Numbered from the stretch's first letter, positions 7,536 to 16,740 are shown. The stretch is 29,067 nt of DNA from CAMBRF01 sp964404035 (GCA_964404035.1 CAYOIT010000047.1:1-29067), one strand, 5' to 3'. Notes: generated by a model from the sequence alone, not told the origin. A program made the numbers and translations.

Positions 7536-10358
7536 CTACCGCTGCCCGAGTTTCTTCCAACCGGCCTCGGACACCACCACGCGCAAGCCGTAGTAAGCGT
7601 GCCCGGGATAGTTCTGACTGTTGAACTCGCGATCGGTCGCCCGCTGGCTGTACCCGTACCAGCCCCAGGAGCCACCACGAATCACGCGGTAGTTGCCCGG
7701 TTTCATCTGGCAGGGGTTGGTCTGCTCGTCCGCGCTGTAATAGTCGTACCAATCGGTGCACCACTCGCCCACATTACCGGCCAGATCCATCACCCCGTCG
7801 CGACTGGCACCCGCCGGGTACGAGCCGACGGCCGCTGCACCCGCCTCCTCCGTCGCCGGACGCGGCATCCTCGCCCCGAGCACGTCCGCCTTGTCACGAA
7901 ACCGCCCGTGAACTCCCGGCACGGGCACGGCATCGCCCCAGGGATAGGCACGGCCTTCGCCGCGACCGATGGCGACATACTCCCACTCCGCTTCGGTGGG
8001 CAGACGGAAACCGTCGGCCTTCGGGTCGGCCACCCAGAACTTCTCGTTGGGCTTGGCCGAATCGACCGCCTGCTCCGAATAGACCGCCGTCAGACCGGCC
8101 TGCGCGGAGAGCCAGTTGCAGTACTTGGCCGCATCCACCCAGGAAATATGCAGAACAGGTTCTCGGTCACGCCAGGAATTGCCGTTCCGAAACGCCCGGT
8201 GGCCGGGATCAAACCGCTCGAATTCCTCGTTGGTGATTTCATGCTTGCCGATGGCGAAGCCGGAGACCTTTACCTTGTGCACCGGGTTCTCGTCCGGTTC
8301 GCCCTTGTCCGAACCCATCGTGAACGCGCCGCCGGGAATCGGAATAAGCTCAGGAAACTTCGAATCGCGCGCGGCGGGCATGACCACCGGCTCCACCTTG
8401 ACCAGTTCAATGGCGTCGATCACGACGCTACCCAGGTCGTCGTCATTCGGATCGGGCTTGCCCCACATTTGGCCGGGCTGCCATTCCATTTTCAGCAGGC
8501 GCGTCGTGTCATAGAGCGACCAGAAGAATGACACGGCCTGGAACTGTCCCTTCTCGGTCGGCGGCAGAAAAGCGGGAATGAAATAGGGGTAATCACTCTT
8601 GCCGCGCGGCGGGCCATCGGCGAAGAGCGTCAGGCGTGCTTCCTCCGCCGAGGGATTGCGGTAGAGGATGCGCACGTTGTACGTGCCGGTTTGCAGCCCC
8701 TCGACCGGCACCGTGAACCCGCTGCCCTTGATCGCCGCATTCTGCACGCCCTTGACCGAACCCTCGGTCACCACGACGGCGCCCGTCCCCAGCGTGCCGG
8801 ATTCCGCCTCCAGTCGCTTGACCACCGGCCCGATCGCCGTGCCGCTGATCCAAGTGCGGTTGACGTGGTGATACCCCATATAGCTGTTCCGCTCGTTTGG
8901 GGTGTCGATGATCTGCTTCCGTCCGATCACGTCGGCCAGCACCTTCTTGCCGCGCTCCAGCGTAACCCGGGGGACGCCCGGCGCCATGGGCACCGAGGCA
9001 TGACCGAGGCCGGCCGGCAGATCAAAGCTCTGGGTCTTCCCTCCCAGTTCCACGGTGACGGACGCCGGAGCGGTGAGCATCGTGTCGATGTAGACGCGAT
9101 CCTCCACGTCGTCGTGAATCTGGTCGAAGCGCCCGCCGGTCAGACTGACGTCGACCCATTCCTTGCCGTTCCAGACTTGGCGCAACCACTTGGCGCGGTT
9201 GCGATAGGTGAGGAACAGCTTGTCCTGCGTGATGACGGGCTGGCGACCGCCCTTAAACCAGGCGCTGACGTAAGCGGTGACGTCGAGGGGGGCCTCGTCG
9301 CGGTCGAACTGGTAGCGTTCGCTGCCGAACGGCCATCGACCGGGCATCAGTCCCGAGTCCTCGTTATAGTCGTTCCAGATGACAATGCTGATCCAGTCGG
9401 CGCCGTCGTTGATGGCGCCTCGCCACATATCGAGGTAGCCGCTGAGTCCGCGGTAGTCCTGCAGATTGGGGCTGTTATAGGCGGGCATGACGCCGGCGGC
9501 AAAGATCTTGCCGAGTCGCTGGGTGACCCGCCGGCCCGTGGCATTGTCGGAGATCGTATTACCCAACTGATACGCGTTGAACATCATCAACCCATCGAGT
9601 TGGGGCGTCGCGGTAAATAGATCCTCGAACGACTCGGTGCCCGGCGCATACAGGAAGCGCGGGAAGAACGCGAACGGGACCAGGCAAACCTGGACGCCGT
9701 CGGCCTTCAGGGCCTCCACCACCGGCGGGAACAGGTTGCCGTTTCCGTAACCGGACAGCACACTCTTGCCATCCTGCCGGAGTTGGTTGGGATGGTCACG
9801 GAACCTGAGCACCATATCCCGGACCTGCGGGACGAACGGCTGCACGCTGTATTCCGGCGCCATGGCGAGCTTGAAGCCCGTGTTGAGTTGTTTCGCCGCC
9901 TCATACATCCGCTCGGTCGAGCCGATGTAGTTCTTCGACCATTCGCCGACATCCAGCAGGAACCCATCGATGCCATGACGCTGCGCCAGCTCGATCTCCT
10001 GCTTGTAGAACTCAACACTGTTATGGAAGCAGACCATGTACCAGCACAACACCGTCCGTTCCGTTACGGGCTTGCCCGGCGCACTCGGCGCGGATTGCGC
10101 CAGGGCGCCAAGGGAAAGCGCAGTGGCGAGAATAGCCAACGCGGCCAACCTCACAGTACGGCGGGCACTACGTTGCCCGCCGCTAGCCACCGCCTGACTC
10201 ACGCCCTCCATACCCCCGCCTGCGTCCAATGCCAGGCGAGGTACCGCCCGGCCTACAGTACGGCGGGCACTACGTTGCCCGCCGATGCCGCTCGTAGCGA
10301 GGACCACTCGCGACGAGCCGGGCGACGCAGCGCCCGGCCTACTCAGTTCGTTCTGCAT
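7536..10358 (-). CDS. Secreted GH71/99-like, CBM-like and SUMF1-like fusion protein (paralogue 1)
   Basis: This is a multidomain secreted protein. Residues ~100-400 form a GH71/99-like TIM barrel (TVLCWYMVCF, HGIDGFLLDVGEW, WNDYNEDSG); GH71 enzymes are typically alpha-1,3-glucanases and GH99 alpha-mannan-acting. Residues ~515-640 resemble a CBM6/35-type beta-sandwich (RLEAESGTLG, GTYNVRILYRNP). Residues ~670-935 are a SUMF1/FGE-like domain (PIPGGAFTMGSDKGEP, LPTEAEWEYV, GNVGEWCTDWY, RVIRGGSW). The region GGSWGWYGYSQRATDR lacks both active-site cysteines of formylglycine-generating enzymes, so sulfatase activation is unlikely. The ATG overlaps the upstream stop as TGATG, and AAAGG precedes it. 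The first ~60 codons run through five hairpins before the signal-peptide core RLAALAILATALSLGALA. Alternative starts are ATG 10211 and GTG 10154; GTG 10154 best matches the N-terminal length of the paralogue at 19833-22466 but lacks a ribosome binding site. Confidence 0.88.
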   Translation of the reverse strand: MQNELSRPGAASPGSSRVVLATSGIGGQRSARRTVGRAVPRLALDAGGGMEGVSQAVASGGQRSARRTVRLAALAILATALSLGALAQSAPSAPGKPVTERTVLCWYMVCFHNSVEFYKQEIELAQRHGIDGFLLDVGEWSKNYIGSTERMYEAAKQLNTGFKLAMAPEYSVQPFVPQVRDMVLRFRDHPNQLRQDGKSVLSGYGNGNLFPPVVEALKADGVQVCLVPFAFFPRFLYAPGTESFEDLFTATPQLDGLMMFNAYQLGNTISDNATGRRVTQRLGKIFAAGVMPAYNSPNLQDYRGLSGYLDMWRGAINDGADWISIVIWNDYNEDSGLMPGRWPFGSERYQFDRDEAPLDVTAYVSAWFKGGRQPVITQDKLFLTYRNRAKWLRQVWNGKEWVDVSLTGGRFDQIHDDVEDRVYIDTMLTAPASVTVELGGKTQSFDLPAGLGHASVPMAPGVPRVTLERGKKVLADVIGRKQIIDTPNERNSYMGYHHVNRTWISGTAIGPVVKRLEAESGTLGTGAVVVTEGSVKGVQNAAIKGSGFTVPVEGLQTGTYNVRILYRNPSAEEARLTLFADGPPRGKSDYPYFIPAFLPPTEKGQFQAVSFFWSLYDTTRLLKMEWQPGQMWGKPDPNDDDLGSVVIDAIELVKVEPVVMPAARDSKFPELIPIPGGAFTMGSDKGEPDENPVHKVKVSGFAIGKHEITNEEFERFDPGHRAFRNGNSWRDREPVLHISWVDAAKYCNWLSAQAGLTAVYSEQAVDSAKPNEKFWVADPKADGFRLPTEAEWEYVAIGRGEGRAYPWGDAVPVPGVHGRFRDKADVLGARMPRPATEEAGAAAVGSYPAGASRDGVMDLAGNVGEWCTDWYDYYSADEQTNPCQMKPGNYRVIRGGSWGWYGYSQRATDREFNSQNYPGHAYYGLRVVVSEAGWKKLGQR
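10159..10338. repeat. Cluster of five REP-like hairpins in an open reading frame
   Basis: Five GC-rich palindromes stand in a row. Stems are 10159-10182 (9 bp, loop CTACGT), 10231-10252 (8 bp, one mismatch), 10261-10284 (9 bp, loop CTACGT), 10290-10318 (12 bp, one mismatch, loop GACCA) and 10317-10338 (8 bp, perfect). A 30-bp unit at 10153-10182 is repeated exactly at 10255-10284. The copies are 102 bp apart, so both read GGQRSARRTV in the frame of the 7536-10358 gene. The cluster lies between the upstream stop and the signal-peptide core and has no in-frame stop. Confidence 0.85.
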
Positions 10359-12287
10359 CACGGGTTGCCTTTCGTTGTCAGATCGTCGTTCATGTCGCCC
10401 ATGGCACCCGGCGCCACCAATCGCGTGGGATCACGCTGGGCCCGATGCTCCTCCAGATTGGTCTTTCCGTCGCCGTTGGGATCGGCCTTGGGATCGGCGA
10501 AGGTCGCCGTCGTGAAGTCCAGCCAGCGCGAATAGCGAACCGCGGGTTTCCCCTCCAACCACTCGCCTTCCTTGACCTTGGGCTCGAAGCCCCGCTCCTT
10601 GCTGAACCAGTACATCTCGAACCAGTTCGGCAATCCGTCGCTATCAATGTCTCCGTACTCGCTGTACCAGAAGGGCGGAGCGTCACTGAAATCCTCTTTC
10701 CAGAACCGTTCCTCCTCGGAAGACCAGCACACCAGTCCATTGTCCTCGCGGAAGGGCAGGTCTGTGATCGGTTCCGGACTCTCCAGCCGCATTTCCACCT
10801 TCCCCTCCCGGACAAGTTCGGCGACCATGGGGCCGGCGGTCACTGGGAACTGCTTGCGGGAGTAACCCGCCGGCGCCTCGTATTCGACCTCACGACCCGG
10901 AAGCCGGATCGTGGCCGGCTTCACAAGGCGGGTAAGAACTTCAATAACGCCCCCCTCGACCCCGCTGAATTTCGCGTGAAAGGGAAAGATCGGGGAGCGC
11001 GGCGGGTACTTGCGGTAGATCAGGTAGACGCGGTCGCGATCCGTGATGGGCTCCTTGCCGGTCTTCCACAGGGCGATCTCGTAGCCGGTCAGATCATAGA
11101 GGGTGTAACGGGTGTTGTAGGCCGGCGCAACCGCGGTGTTCTCGCCGTAATCGTTCCAGGTCACCAGTTGGATCAAGGTGGCGTCCTGATCCAGAGCGCC
11201 TTGCCCCCAGTGCATCCAGTCGGTTCCCTTGGGAACATAGCACTCAAAAGGAATGTTCTCTTTCTGGTACATCCCCACCGGCATCGACCATTCCGCCCCC
11301 GCGGCGCGGACCGCCTTGGCGATGGCCGGTTGCTCGGACCCAAGCCAGTTGAAGCCGCCAACAGCCTGCACGTAACGCGCCAGAAGGCCGGCCGCCTCGG
11401 TCAGCAGGCCAGGCTTGACGTCTGACTTCTCACACCCCAGAAAGAAGTAGCTCAGGCAGTAATGGTAGGCAATCGGTTCGCCAATGCTTTTCGCCGCATC
11501 GACGTAGGTCTGGGCCATCTGAGCCCAACCGGCCGGGGTGACTCGAACTGGCGGGACCACCCACATGCCGTAACAGGAGGACAGGTAGCCGAAGATCAGC
11601 GGCTTGCCTTCGCGCCGGGCCAGCTTGGGGCTTTTGCCATGCTTTTGGAGCAGTTCTTTCACCGAGTCGACCAGACTTCCGCCGCAGGCAGGGTCGAGGC
11701 AAATGGTCAGCTCAAACGGATAGTTCTTTGCCTCGGCGACTTTGAAAAGCGCATCGAGCGTTTGCTTCGCGCCATCGCCTCCGGCCCACGCGTCGATGGC
11801 AAAACCATCGATGCCGATGCGCATGGCCCGGCGGATCTCCAGATCAGCGCTTTCTTCAGGCGTCAGCAGCTTCGCGGGATCCAGCAGATCGAAGTTGCGT
11901 ACATGCCCGCCCAGGTAGGCGGCACTCGAAATGGGCGCATCGTGCCGCAACTCCTTGCCCTCGTTCTGTCGTTGATTGAAAAGGACGCCGCCGCCGGCCG
12001 GCCAGCAGCCCATGTAGTGGGCAAAAATCTTCTTCTCAAGGGGCCGTGCTTCCCGCTTCGGCGGCAGGATCGCCAGGATCGCCTCCTCGACCGCAGGCCG
12101 CGTATCCTTCCATGACACGCTTACCGGGAGGCGCGTCATGGCCCCCAGTCCGGCGGTTGAAAAGGCTTCGGCGAAAGTGTTGGTCAGCGTGCCCCCGGCG
12201 GGAACGGTCACGGAGGTCGTCCGCCGTTCCCTGGGCTGGGCCCCGGACGGCGTGTCGACCGGCATCACCGCGGCCGTCAGTTCAGCC
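10358..12287 (-). CDS. GH71/99-like secreted protein, C-terminal part
   Basis: This is the C-terminal ~640 residues of a 907-residue protein, joined to 12388-13236 when the false gap is removed. The GH71/99-like barrel starts near residue 352 with IFAHYMGCW, continues with IGIDGFAIDAW and LTICLDPACGG, and reaches the conserved VTWNDYGEN near 641-648. A beta-rich region follows. From about residue 811 come Asp-rich, thrombospondin-type-3-like calcium motifs (DIDSDGLPNWFEM and DPNGDGKTNLEEH), often found near the C-terminus of secreted PVC proteins. The stop TGA overlaps the next gene's ATG by one base (TGATG), implying translational coupling. An ATG-like start at 12268 would fall inside a domain and is not credible. 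A role as endo-acting glucanase or mannanase is inferred from family only. Confidence 0.85.
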
Positions 12288-12442
12288 NNNNNNNNNNNNN
12301 NNNNNNNNNNNNNNNNNNNNNNNNNNNNNNNNNNNNNNNNNNNNNNNNNNNNNNNNNNNNNNNNNNNNNNNNNNNNNNNNNNNNNNNGGGCTGGGCCCCG
12401 GACGGCGTGTCGACCGGCATCACCGCGGCCGTCAGTTCAGCC
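12233..12442. other. False assembly gap: 55-bp overlap around 100 Ns
   Basis: The N run is 12288-12387. Bases 12233-12287 are identical to 12388-12442. Removing the Ns and one copy (155 bases) leaves 2724 coding bases from 13236 to 10358, exactly 908 codons with no internal stop. The overlap length is the same 55 bases as at 5917-6126, pointing to one assembly k-mer size. Confidence 0.94.
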
Positions 12443-13236
12443 TGAACCTCGGCGAGGGAGAAGTTCTTCAGAACCACCGTCAGTTGCACCTTTTCGCCGG
12501 CTTCATAGGCAACCTTGTCCGTTTGAACGCGCAGAAGGCCCACCGGGCAGAGGGTTTCCACATGCACAGCGGCCATCGCCAGCCTGTGCTTGGGGCTGGC
12601 GGCAGTCAAGGCCACCGGCACGGGGGCCTGAGATTTTTCGCCCAGCTCCAGATCAAGATCCCCGCCCGCGGCTGGTTGATCAAGCAGATCGCCCCCCAGC
12701 CCCCCGCCCGTCTGCTTCGCCTTCTCGATCTCCGCCGTACGCCGTGTGAGCAATTTCTGCCGCGCTCGGCCCTTCTCCTGCGGCGGCACGTCCAGCAGGC
12801 TGTCCCCCACAAACCAGCGGGTGCCCACGGCTACAGGGGTGTCGTTGGTGACGACAAAATCCAACACGATCCCGACAAGGTCCCCGGTTTTGGGTATCTC
12901 ACGGGGAAGGACGCGACGCTTCGCGCCGTTCACACTCAAGTCCAGTTCGATCGGGTCAACCACGTCGTTACCGCCCGGGCCGGCGCCCAGAAGCGTATGC
13001 AGGCGATACCGGCCGGGGGGAAGCACCAACGCAGGCTTAACCTGAAACAGGGGACCTTCATGGCCCTGCCCCAAGTCAATGAGATAGGCTTTGCAGGCCG
13101 CCCGGGCGTTCGTCAGCGCCAGATCCGACTCCTTGGCCGTGGCAACGACCGGCAGCGCCAGCTCAACGGAACGAGGCGCCGCGCCGAGAACCGGAATCGC
13201 GATCAGCCCAACCAGTGACAAGATCCAAGTCATCAT
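12388..13236 (-). CDS. GH71/99-like secreted protein, N-terminal part
   Basis: These are the first 283 residues of the restored 907-residue protein. The start ATG overlaps the regulator's stop by four bases (ATGA), so it is translated in coupling with the GntR gene. Residues 1-19 form a signal peptide (core WILSLVGLIAIPVLGA). The mature N-terminus is a beta-rich accessory region with two probable Ig-like sandwiches: FVVTNDTPVAVGTRW near 130, and a second, VQLTVVLKNFSLAEVQAELTA, shortly before the gap. I recognise no enzyme signature in this half; catalytic motifs lie in the C-terminal part. It probably positions the barrel or binds the polymer. Confidence 0.83.
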
Positions 13237-14339
13237 GTTCGCTTCACTTTCCTGGTGCTGACACCAGCCTCAGCCGCCTGCCGTTCCGGCCGCGGCGTCC
13301 ATGCAATGATTTCCATCGGCGTTTCAACGCTGCTCTCAGGGGTTGATGACGGGTGCATCCGCTGCAGCAGCAGCTCGCCCAGTCCCTCGGCAAAGGCCAC
13401 GGGATCGCACTCCAGCAACGTGACTGGAAAAGGATGCTCAAGGTGGAAGCCCTTGTTGGCATGCGCCACGACGCGCAATTGGCCCGGAACCCGAATGCCC
13501 ATCTCCCGAATGGCCAGTTTGACGTCCTCGAACAGCCCGTCATCCAACACCAACAGTCCATCCGGTTTCTCAGGATAGGCCGACCACAGCTCGCGGAACT
13601 GGTCCCATCCGCCACCGGCTAACCCCGGATGCACGTCACTCCGGATCCAGCCCTGGCGGGTTTCCATACCCGCGGCCTCCGCCGCCTCCGAGAAAGCGAC
13701 CTTGTGGAGTTCCGGCCCCCACACCACCATTGCCGGTCGTCGACAGCCCTGCTCAGCCAACCGCTGAACCCCCGCCTGCACGGCCTTCGTGCTCAAACCC
13801 ACCGCGGCTTCCACGGCACCGTTGACGAGCGGAACCGGACAGACACGAAAGCGTTCCGTCCAGGACTCCGACTGCGGCGCCGAGACCACCACGACACCAT
13901 CCAGGACACCGGATTCGACGTCGGCGAAGAAGCGACGACACGTGGGCTCGACCGGATCTTCACCGGGCTGGGTGTGCCCCATGTAGAACTCCGTCTGGAC
14001 CCCGTTGCGGGAAAAGAAACTCCAGAGGGCATGCGGCACCTCGCGGAAGAAGACAGAGGACCGGCGGTTCAGGAGATCCAGCTCCGAGTAGAGCCCCACA
14101 CAGGGTCGTTCGGCACGTGACGTCGCGAAAACCCCGCTGCCATGCCGTCGCTCGATCCACCCTTCGCGCTCGAGGACACTCAGGGCCGCCATTACGGTGT
14201 TCACGCTGACGGCATATTGGGTGCTGAGCGCTTCGACGCTGGGGAACACATCCCCGGCCTTCATCGAGCTGCGGACCTGAGCCCTAAGCAGTTTGGCAAC
14301 TTCGGCAGGACGCCCACGCCCCTGAACGGGATGTCTCAT
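13233..14339 (-). CDS. GntR-family regulator with LacI-type sensor domain
   Basis: A 368-residue transcription regulator. Residues ~10-75 form a GntR winged helix-turn-helix (FPSVEALSTQYAVSVNTVMAAL, then REGWIERRHGSGVF). Residues ~80-350 look like a LacI/periplasmic-binding-type sugar sensor (PCVGLYSELD, GVLDGVVVVS, RRPAMVVWG, DGLLVLDDGLF). This AraR/GntR-LacI arrangement usually senses a mono- or oligosaccharide. The ATG is preceded by a strong GGGAGGAG seven bases upstream. It heads a coupled operon with the GH71/99-like, SUMF1-fusion and giant beta-helix genes, the likely targets. A palindrome overlapping the -10 box upstream suggests autoregulation. Effector unknown. Confidence 0.9.
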   Translation of the reverse strand: MRHPVQGRGRPAEVAKLLRAQVRSSMKAGDVFPSVEALSTQYAVSVNTVMAALSVLEREGWIERRHGSGVFATSRAERPCVGLYSELDLLNRRSSVFFREVPHALWSFFSRNGVQTEFYMGHTQPGEDPVEPTCRRFFADVESGVLDGVVVVSAPQSESWTERFRVCPVPLVNGAVEAAVGLSTKAVQAGVQRLAEQGCRRPAMVVWGPELHKVAFSEAAEAAGMETRQGWIRSDVHPGLAGGGWDQFRELWSAYPEKPDGLLVLDDGLFEDVKLAIREMGIRVPGQLRVVAHANKGFHLEHPFPVTLLECDPVAFAEGLGELLLQRMHPSSTPESSVETPMEIIAWTPRPERQAAEAGVSTRKVKRT

Positions 14340-14376
14340 CGTCAGTCTCCTCCCGAAACGATCCAGACAGTATCTG

Positions 14377-14391
14377 AGTCTTTGAAAGAGT
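14377..14391. promoter_or_regulatory. Candidate operator of the GntR regulator
   Basis: The minus strand reads ACTCTTT-C-AAAGACT, a 15-bp dyad with six of seven pairs matching. It overlaps the proposed -10 box and lies about 38 bases upstream of the GntR start codon. That is where a self-repressing regulator would bind. Not found elsewhere in the window by eye. Confidence 0.5.
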
Positions 14392-14415
14392 ACAAAATCA
14401 GGGCGCCGCTGTCAA
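14387..14415 (-). promoter_or_regulatory. Candidate sigma-70 promoter for the GntR operon
   Basis: On the minus strand a perfect TTGACA (14415-14410) is followed after 17 bases by TACTCT (14392-14387). The -35 is consensus; the -10 is weak, as expected for a regulated promoter. A second imperfect 15-bp dyad (14424-14438) sits just upstream of the -35. The 123-bp space 14340-14462 holds nothing else I can see. Confidence 0.5.
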
Positions 14416-14462
14416 TGATACGTCCGGTCTTAGACGGGGTGGCGGCAAGCGGTCAGGTAAGG

Positions 14463-16676
14463 TTACAAGCCTGCTTCGAGCCGAAGGATCAGATCGTCCT
14501 GGGCGGGACGGGACAGTTTGAGGAAATGTTCGCTGTAGCCGGCAATGCGTACGATCAGATGGGGGTACGAGGCCGGATCGGCCTGAGCGGCGCGCAGCAG
14601 GGCGGGAGACAACGTGTTCACCTGCAGGTCGGCGCCGCCGAGGGAGAAATAGCCGCGGAGTAAGGCCAGAAAGCGTGCCCGGCCGGCCGCCTCGTCAAGC
14701 ATCCCGGCGGGCAGCGAAATGTCCAGCGCCTGGCCGCCGGGCAGCTGGTCGACCGGTAAACGCGCGGCACTGGCCAGCACGGCGGTCGGTCCGGCCTGGG
14801 CGGCCCAGACACTGGGGCCGAGTTGTTTGTTCAACGGGGCGCCGTACGGGCGTCCGTCGAGCCCCGCCGGGGCGCACGGCCCCATGGCGACATGGTTGTA
14901 GAGCGTGTGCAGCGAGGCGCGGAAGGCCACGTGATGCTCCGTTCCGTTCTGCTGGTTCACCGCGCCGATAAACGCCTCCAGCACCCGCCGGGCCATCGCA
15001 TCCGCGACAGGATGGTCGTTCCCGTACTTTGGGCACGCCCTCACCCGGCAGCGCAATTCCTCCCGCCCGACATAGTCGGTGCGCGCCGCCTCCAGCAGTT
15101 CCGGCAGCGTCACCTCCCCGCGCTGAAAGACCAGCGTCTCGATGGCCACCAGCGCATCGCTGACATTGGCCCACCCGAACCCCTCGACCACCGCGGAGTG
15201 ATAGCGCGGCCCGCCGGCGTAGCGGTCGAGACCGCGCGTCCGGCAGGCGTCCAGCAATCCGGAAAGCAGGGGGTTGGGCTGGTAACAGGCGCGATAGGCG
15301 GCGACCTGGCGGTACTGCGTGGCCAGCCCCCCGGCCACGCGCGCGACTACCTGCTGGTAGGCGTCAAAGAGCGTGTCGAGAGAACGGTAGTCCTCCCGGC
15401 AGCAGGACGCCAATTCCGGCAGCAGCGAGCCGTCGGCCGCCCGTCCGCCGGACGCAGCCACTTCCAACGCCAGCGGCAGCAGCAGAATCGCCGCCCACAT
15501 GTCGTCGAGTTCCGCCCCCCCCACGACGACCCCCATGCAGGAGTTGATCGACAGCCGCGCGAGGTCCGCCGGCAACGTGCCGCGCACCGCGAGCATGGCC
15601 CGGCAGCGCGGCTCGTGATAGTAACTCGGCTGTCCGTTGCCGGCGCCACTGAGACGCGCCAGCAAATCCAGATCGTCGGCCCGCATGCCGTCATGCACGC
15701 GGAAGGCGATGATCGGTTCCGGCAGGCCCAACGCGAGGATGACGCGCAGGAAGAGCCGGGTCAGGTCGTTGACGGCATCCCGGCCGTCGTCGTCCAGCCC
15801 GCCCAGCGTAAGGGCCTGCCCCTCCGCATAGCTGCCGCACTTGAGCAGGAAATGAGCGAGCAGTTCCCCGGCTTCGTCTTCCGTAAGAGCCCCGCTCGCG
15901 AGATCCCGCCGATAATACGGCCAGAGCAACCGATCGAGCGCGCCCAGGGAGTTCGCCGACGGGGATTCCGTCATACCGACGGCGAGATAAGTCAGCCAGA
16001 TCGCCTGCAGGGCGTCGAAGAAACCTGCCGCCGGCAAGCCTGGAACGTGCCGGCAACTGGCGACCATCCGGCGCAGTTCCGCGGCACGGGCGGGCGCGGC
16101 TGTCCCGGCCAACGTTGCGGCGGCCTCAGCGTGCCGCTGCGCAAAGTCGATGAACCCGCGCAACGCCACCGCCATTCCGCGTGACGAGGCGGCCCGTTCG
16201 AGGTCCGGCTGCCCCGCGGCAGCGGCCTCCGCTTCGGCCGCCATCGCCGCCACCCCGCGCGTGAGCACGGCGTGAAAATCAACGGTATGATGGCCCTCTC
16301 CGGCGCCGCCGATCCAACCTGGCGCGGCATAGGCACGCCGCCACTCGTTTACCGTCGCGGCCGCGGCCGGGTCCACGATGAAGGCAGGCAACGTCAACCG
16401 GGACATGGCGCGTTGATGCGCCTCCTCCCAGGCTCCGGGGACGTGCGGGCAGAAATGGCCGGCGAACAGATCGTCCGGCCCGATGTGCAGATCGATCTCC
16501 CGCAACATCGCCGCCTGGGCCAGGCCCCACCGCTCGGCCAGAGCCAGCTGCGGCTCACTCTCCGCCAGTGCCCGCGCGATCAACGCCTTCCGTCGCGACT
16601 GGTCCTGGTAACCAAAATGCTGCCCGTCCGCAAGCACCCAGGCCCGCAGCCGCACCACTCGTTCTTCGTTTTGCAT
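14463..16676 (-). CDS. Glycyl radical enzyme, pyruvate formate-lyase-like
   Basis: A 737-residue protein of the glycyl radical enzyme superfamily (pyruvate formate-lyase, diol dehydratases and relatives), expected to work in the cytoplasm without oxygen. The C-terminal radical loop is clear: VRIAGYSEHFLKL with the radical Gly713, followed by QDDLILR. The active-site cysteine is probably Cys380 in SINSCMG. The usual GCxE of diol dehydratases is replaced, because Gly stands where the catalytic Glu should be, and the adjacent Cys-Cys of true pyruvate formate-lyase is also absent. The reaction therefore cannot be assigned. The start ATG 16676 has GGGGCGG upstream; a longer frame to 16754 runs through a hairpin region and is less likely. 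No radical-SAM activating enzyme lies next to it, and one would be needed. Flanking sugar hydrolases suggest a role in sugar-derived carbon metabolism. Confidence 0.85.
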   Translation of the reverse strand: MQNEERVVRLRAWVLADGQHFGYQDQSRRKALIARALAESEPQLALAERWGLAQAAMLREIDLHIGPDDLFAGHFCPHVPGAWEEAHQRAMSRLTLPAFIVDPAAAATVNEWRRAYAAPGWIGGAGEGHHTVDFHAVLTRGVAAMAAEAEAAAAGQPDLERAASSRGMAVALRGFIDFAQRHAEAAATLAGTAAPARAAELRRMVASCRHVPGLPAAGFFDALQAIWLTYLAVGMTESPSANSLGALDRLLWPYYRRDLASGALTEDEAGELLAHFLLKCGSYAEGQALTLGGLDDDGRDAVNDLTRLFLRVILALGLPEPIIAFRVHDGMRADDLDLLARLSGAGNGQPSYYHEPRCRAMLAVRGTLPADLARLSINSCMGVVVGGAELDDMWAAILLLPLALEVAASGGRAADGSLLPELASCCREDYRSLDTLFDAYQQVVARVAGGLATQYRQVAAYRACYQPNPLLSGLLDACRTRGLDRYAGGPRYHSAVVEGFGWANVSDALVAIETLVFQRGEVTLPELLEAARTDYVGREELRCRVRACPKYGNDHPVADAMARRVLEAFIGAVNQQNGTEHHVAFRASLHTLYNHVAMGPCAPAGLDGRPYGAPLNKQLGPSVWAAQAGPTAVLASAARLPVDQLPGGQALDISLPAGMLDEAAGRARFLALLRGYFSLGGADLQVNTLSPALLRAAQADPASYPHLIVRIAGYSEHFLKLSRPAQDDLILRLEAGL

Positions 16677-16700
16677 ACCGCCCCGTAGGCTCTTTGTTGC

Positions 16701-16740
16701 GGCGGTCCAGCCGCCCGGGATGGCGCGCATGCTACGCGCC
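16701..16740. repeat. Pair of REP-like hairpins before the glycyl radical enzyme
   Basis: GGCGG-TCCAG-CCGCC (16701-16715) and GGCGCG-CATGCTA-CGCGCC (16722-16740) stand in tandem 25-65 bases upstream of the start codon. The second is followed by GCGGAC like the hairpin at 7507-7525. They could influence translation initiation in the mRNA. Confidence 0.6.

Noticed and set aside
7536..8400. Active formylglycine-generating enzyme (sulfatase maturation)
   Set aside because: Both SUMF1-like domains lack the active-site cysteine pair, and no sulfatase gene is in the window.
10153..10338. CRISPR array
   Set aside because: Only one 30-bp unit is repeated exactly and just twice; spacing and hairpin variety fit REP-like elements, and no cas gene is present.
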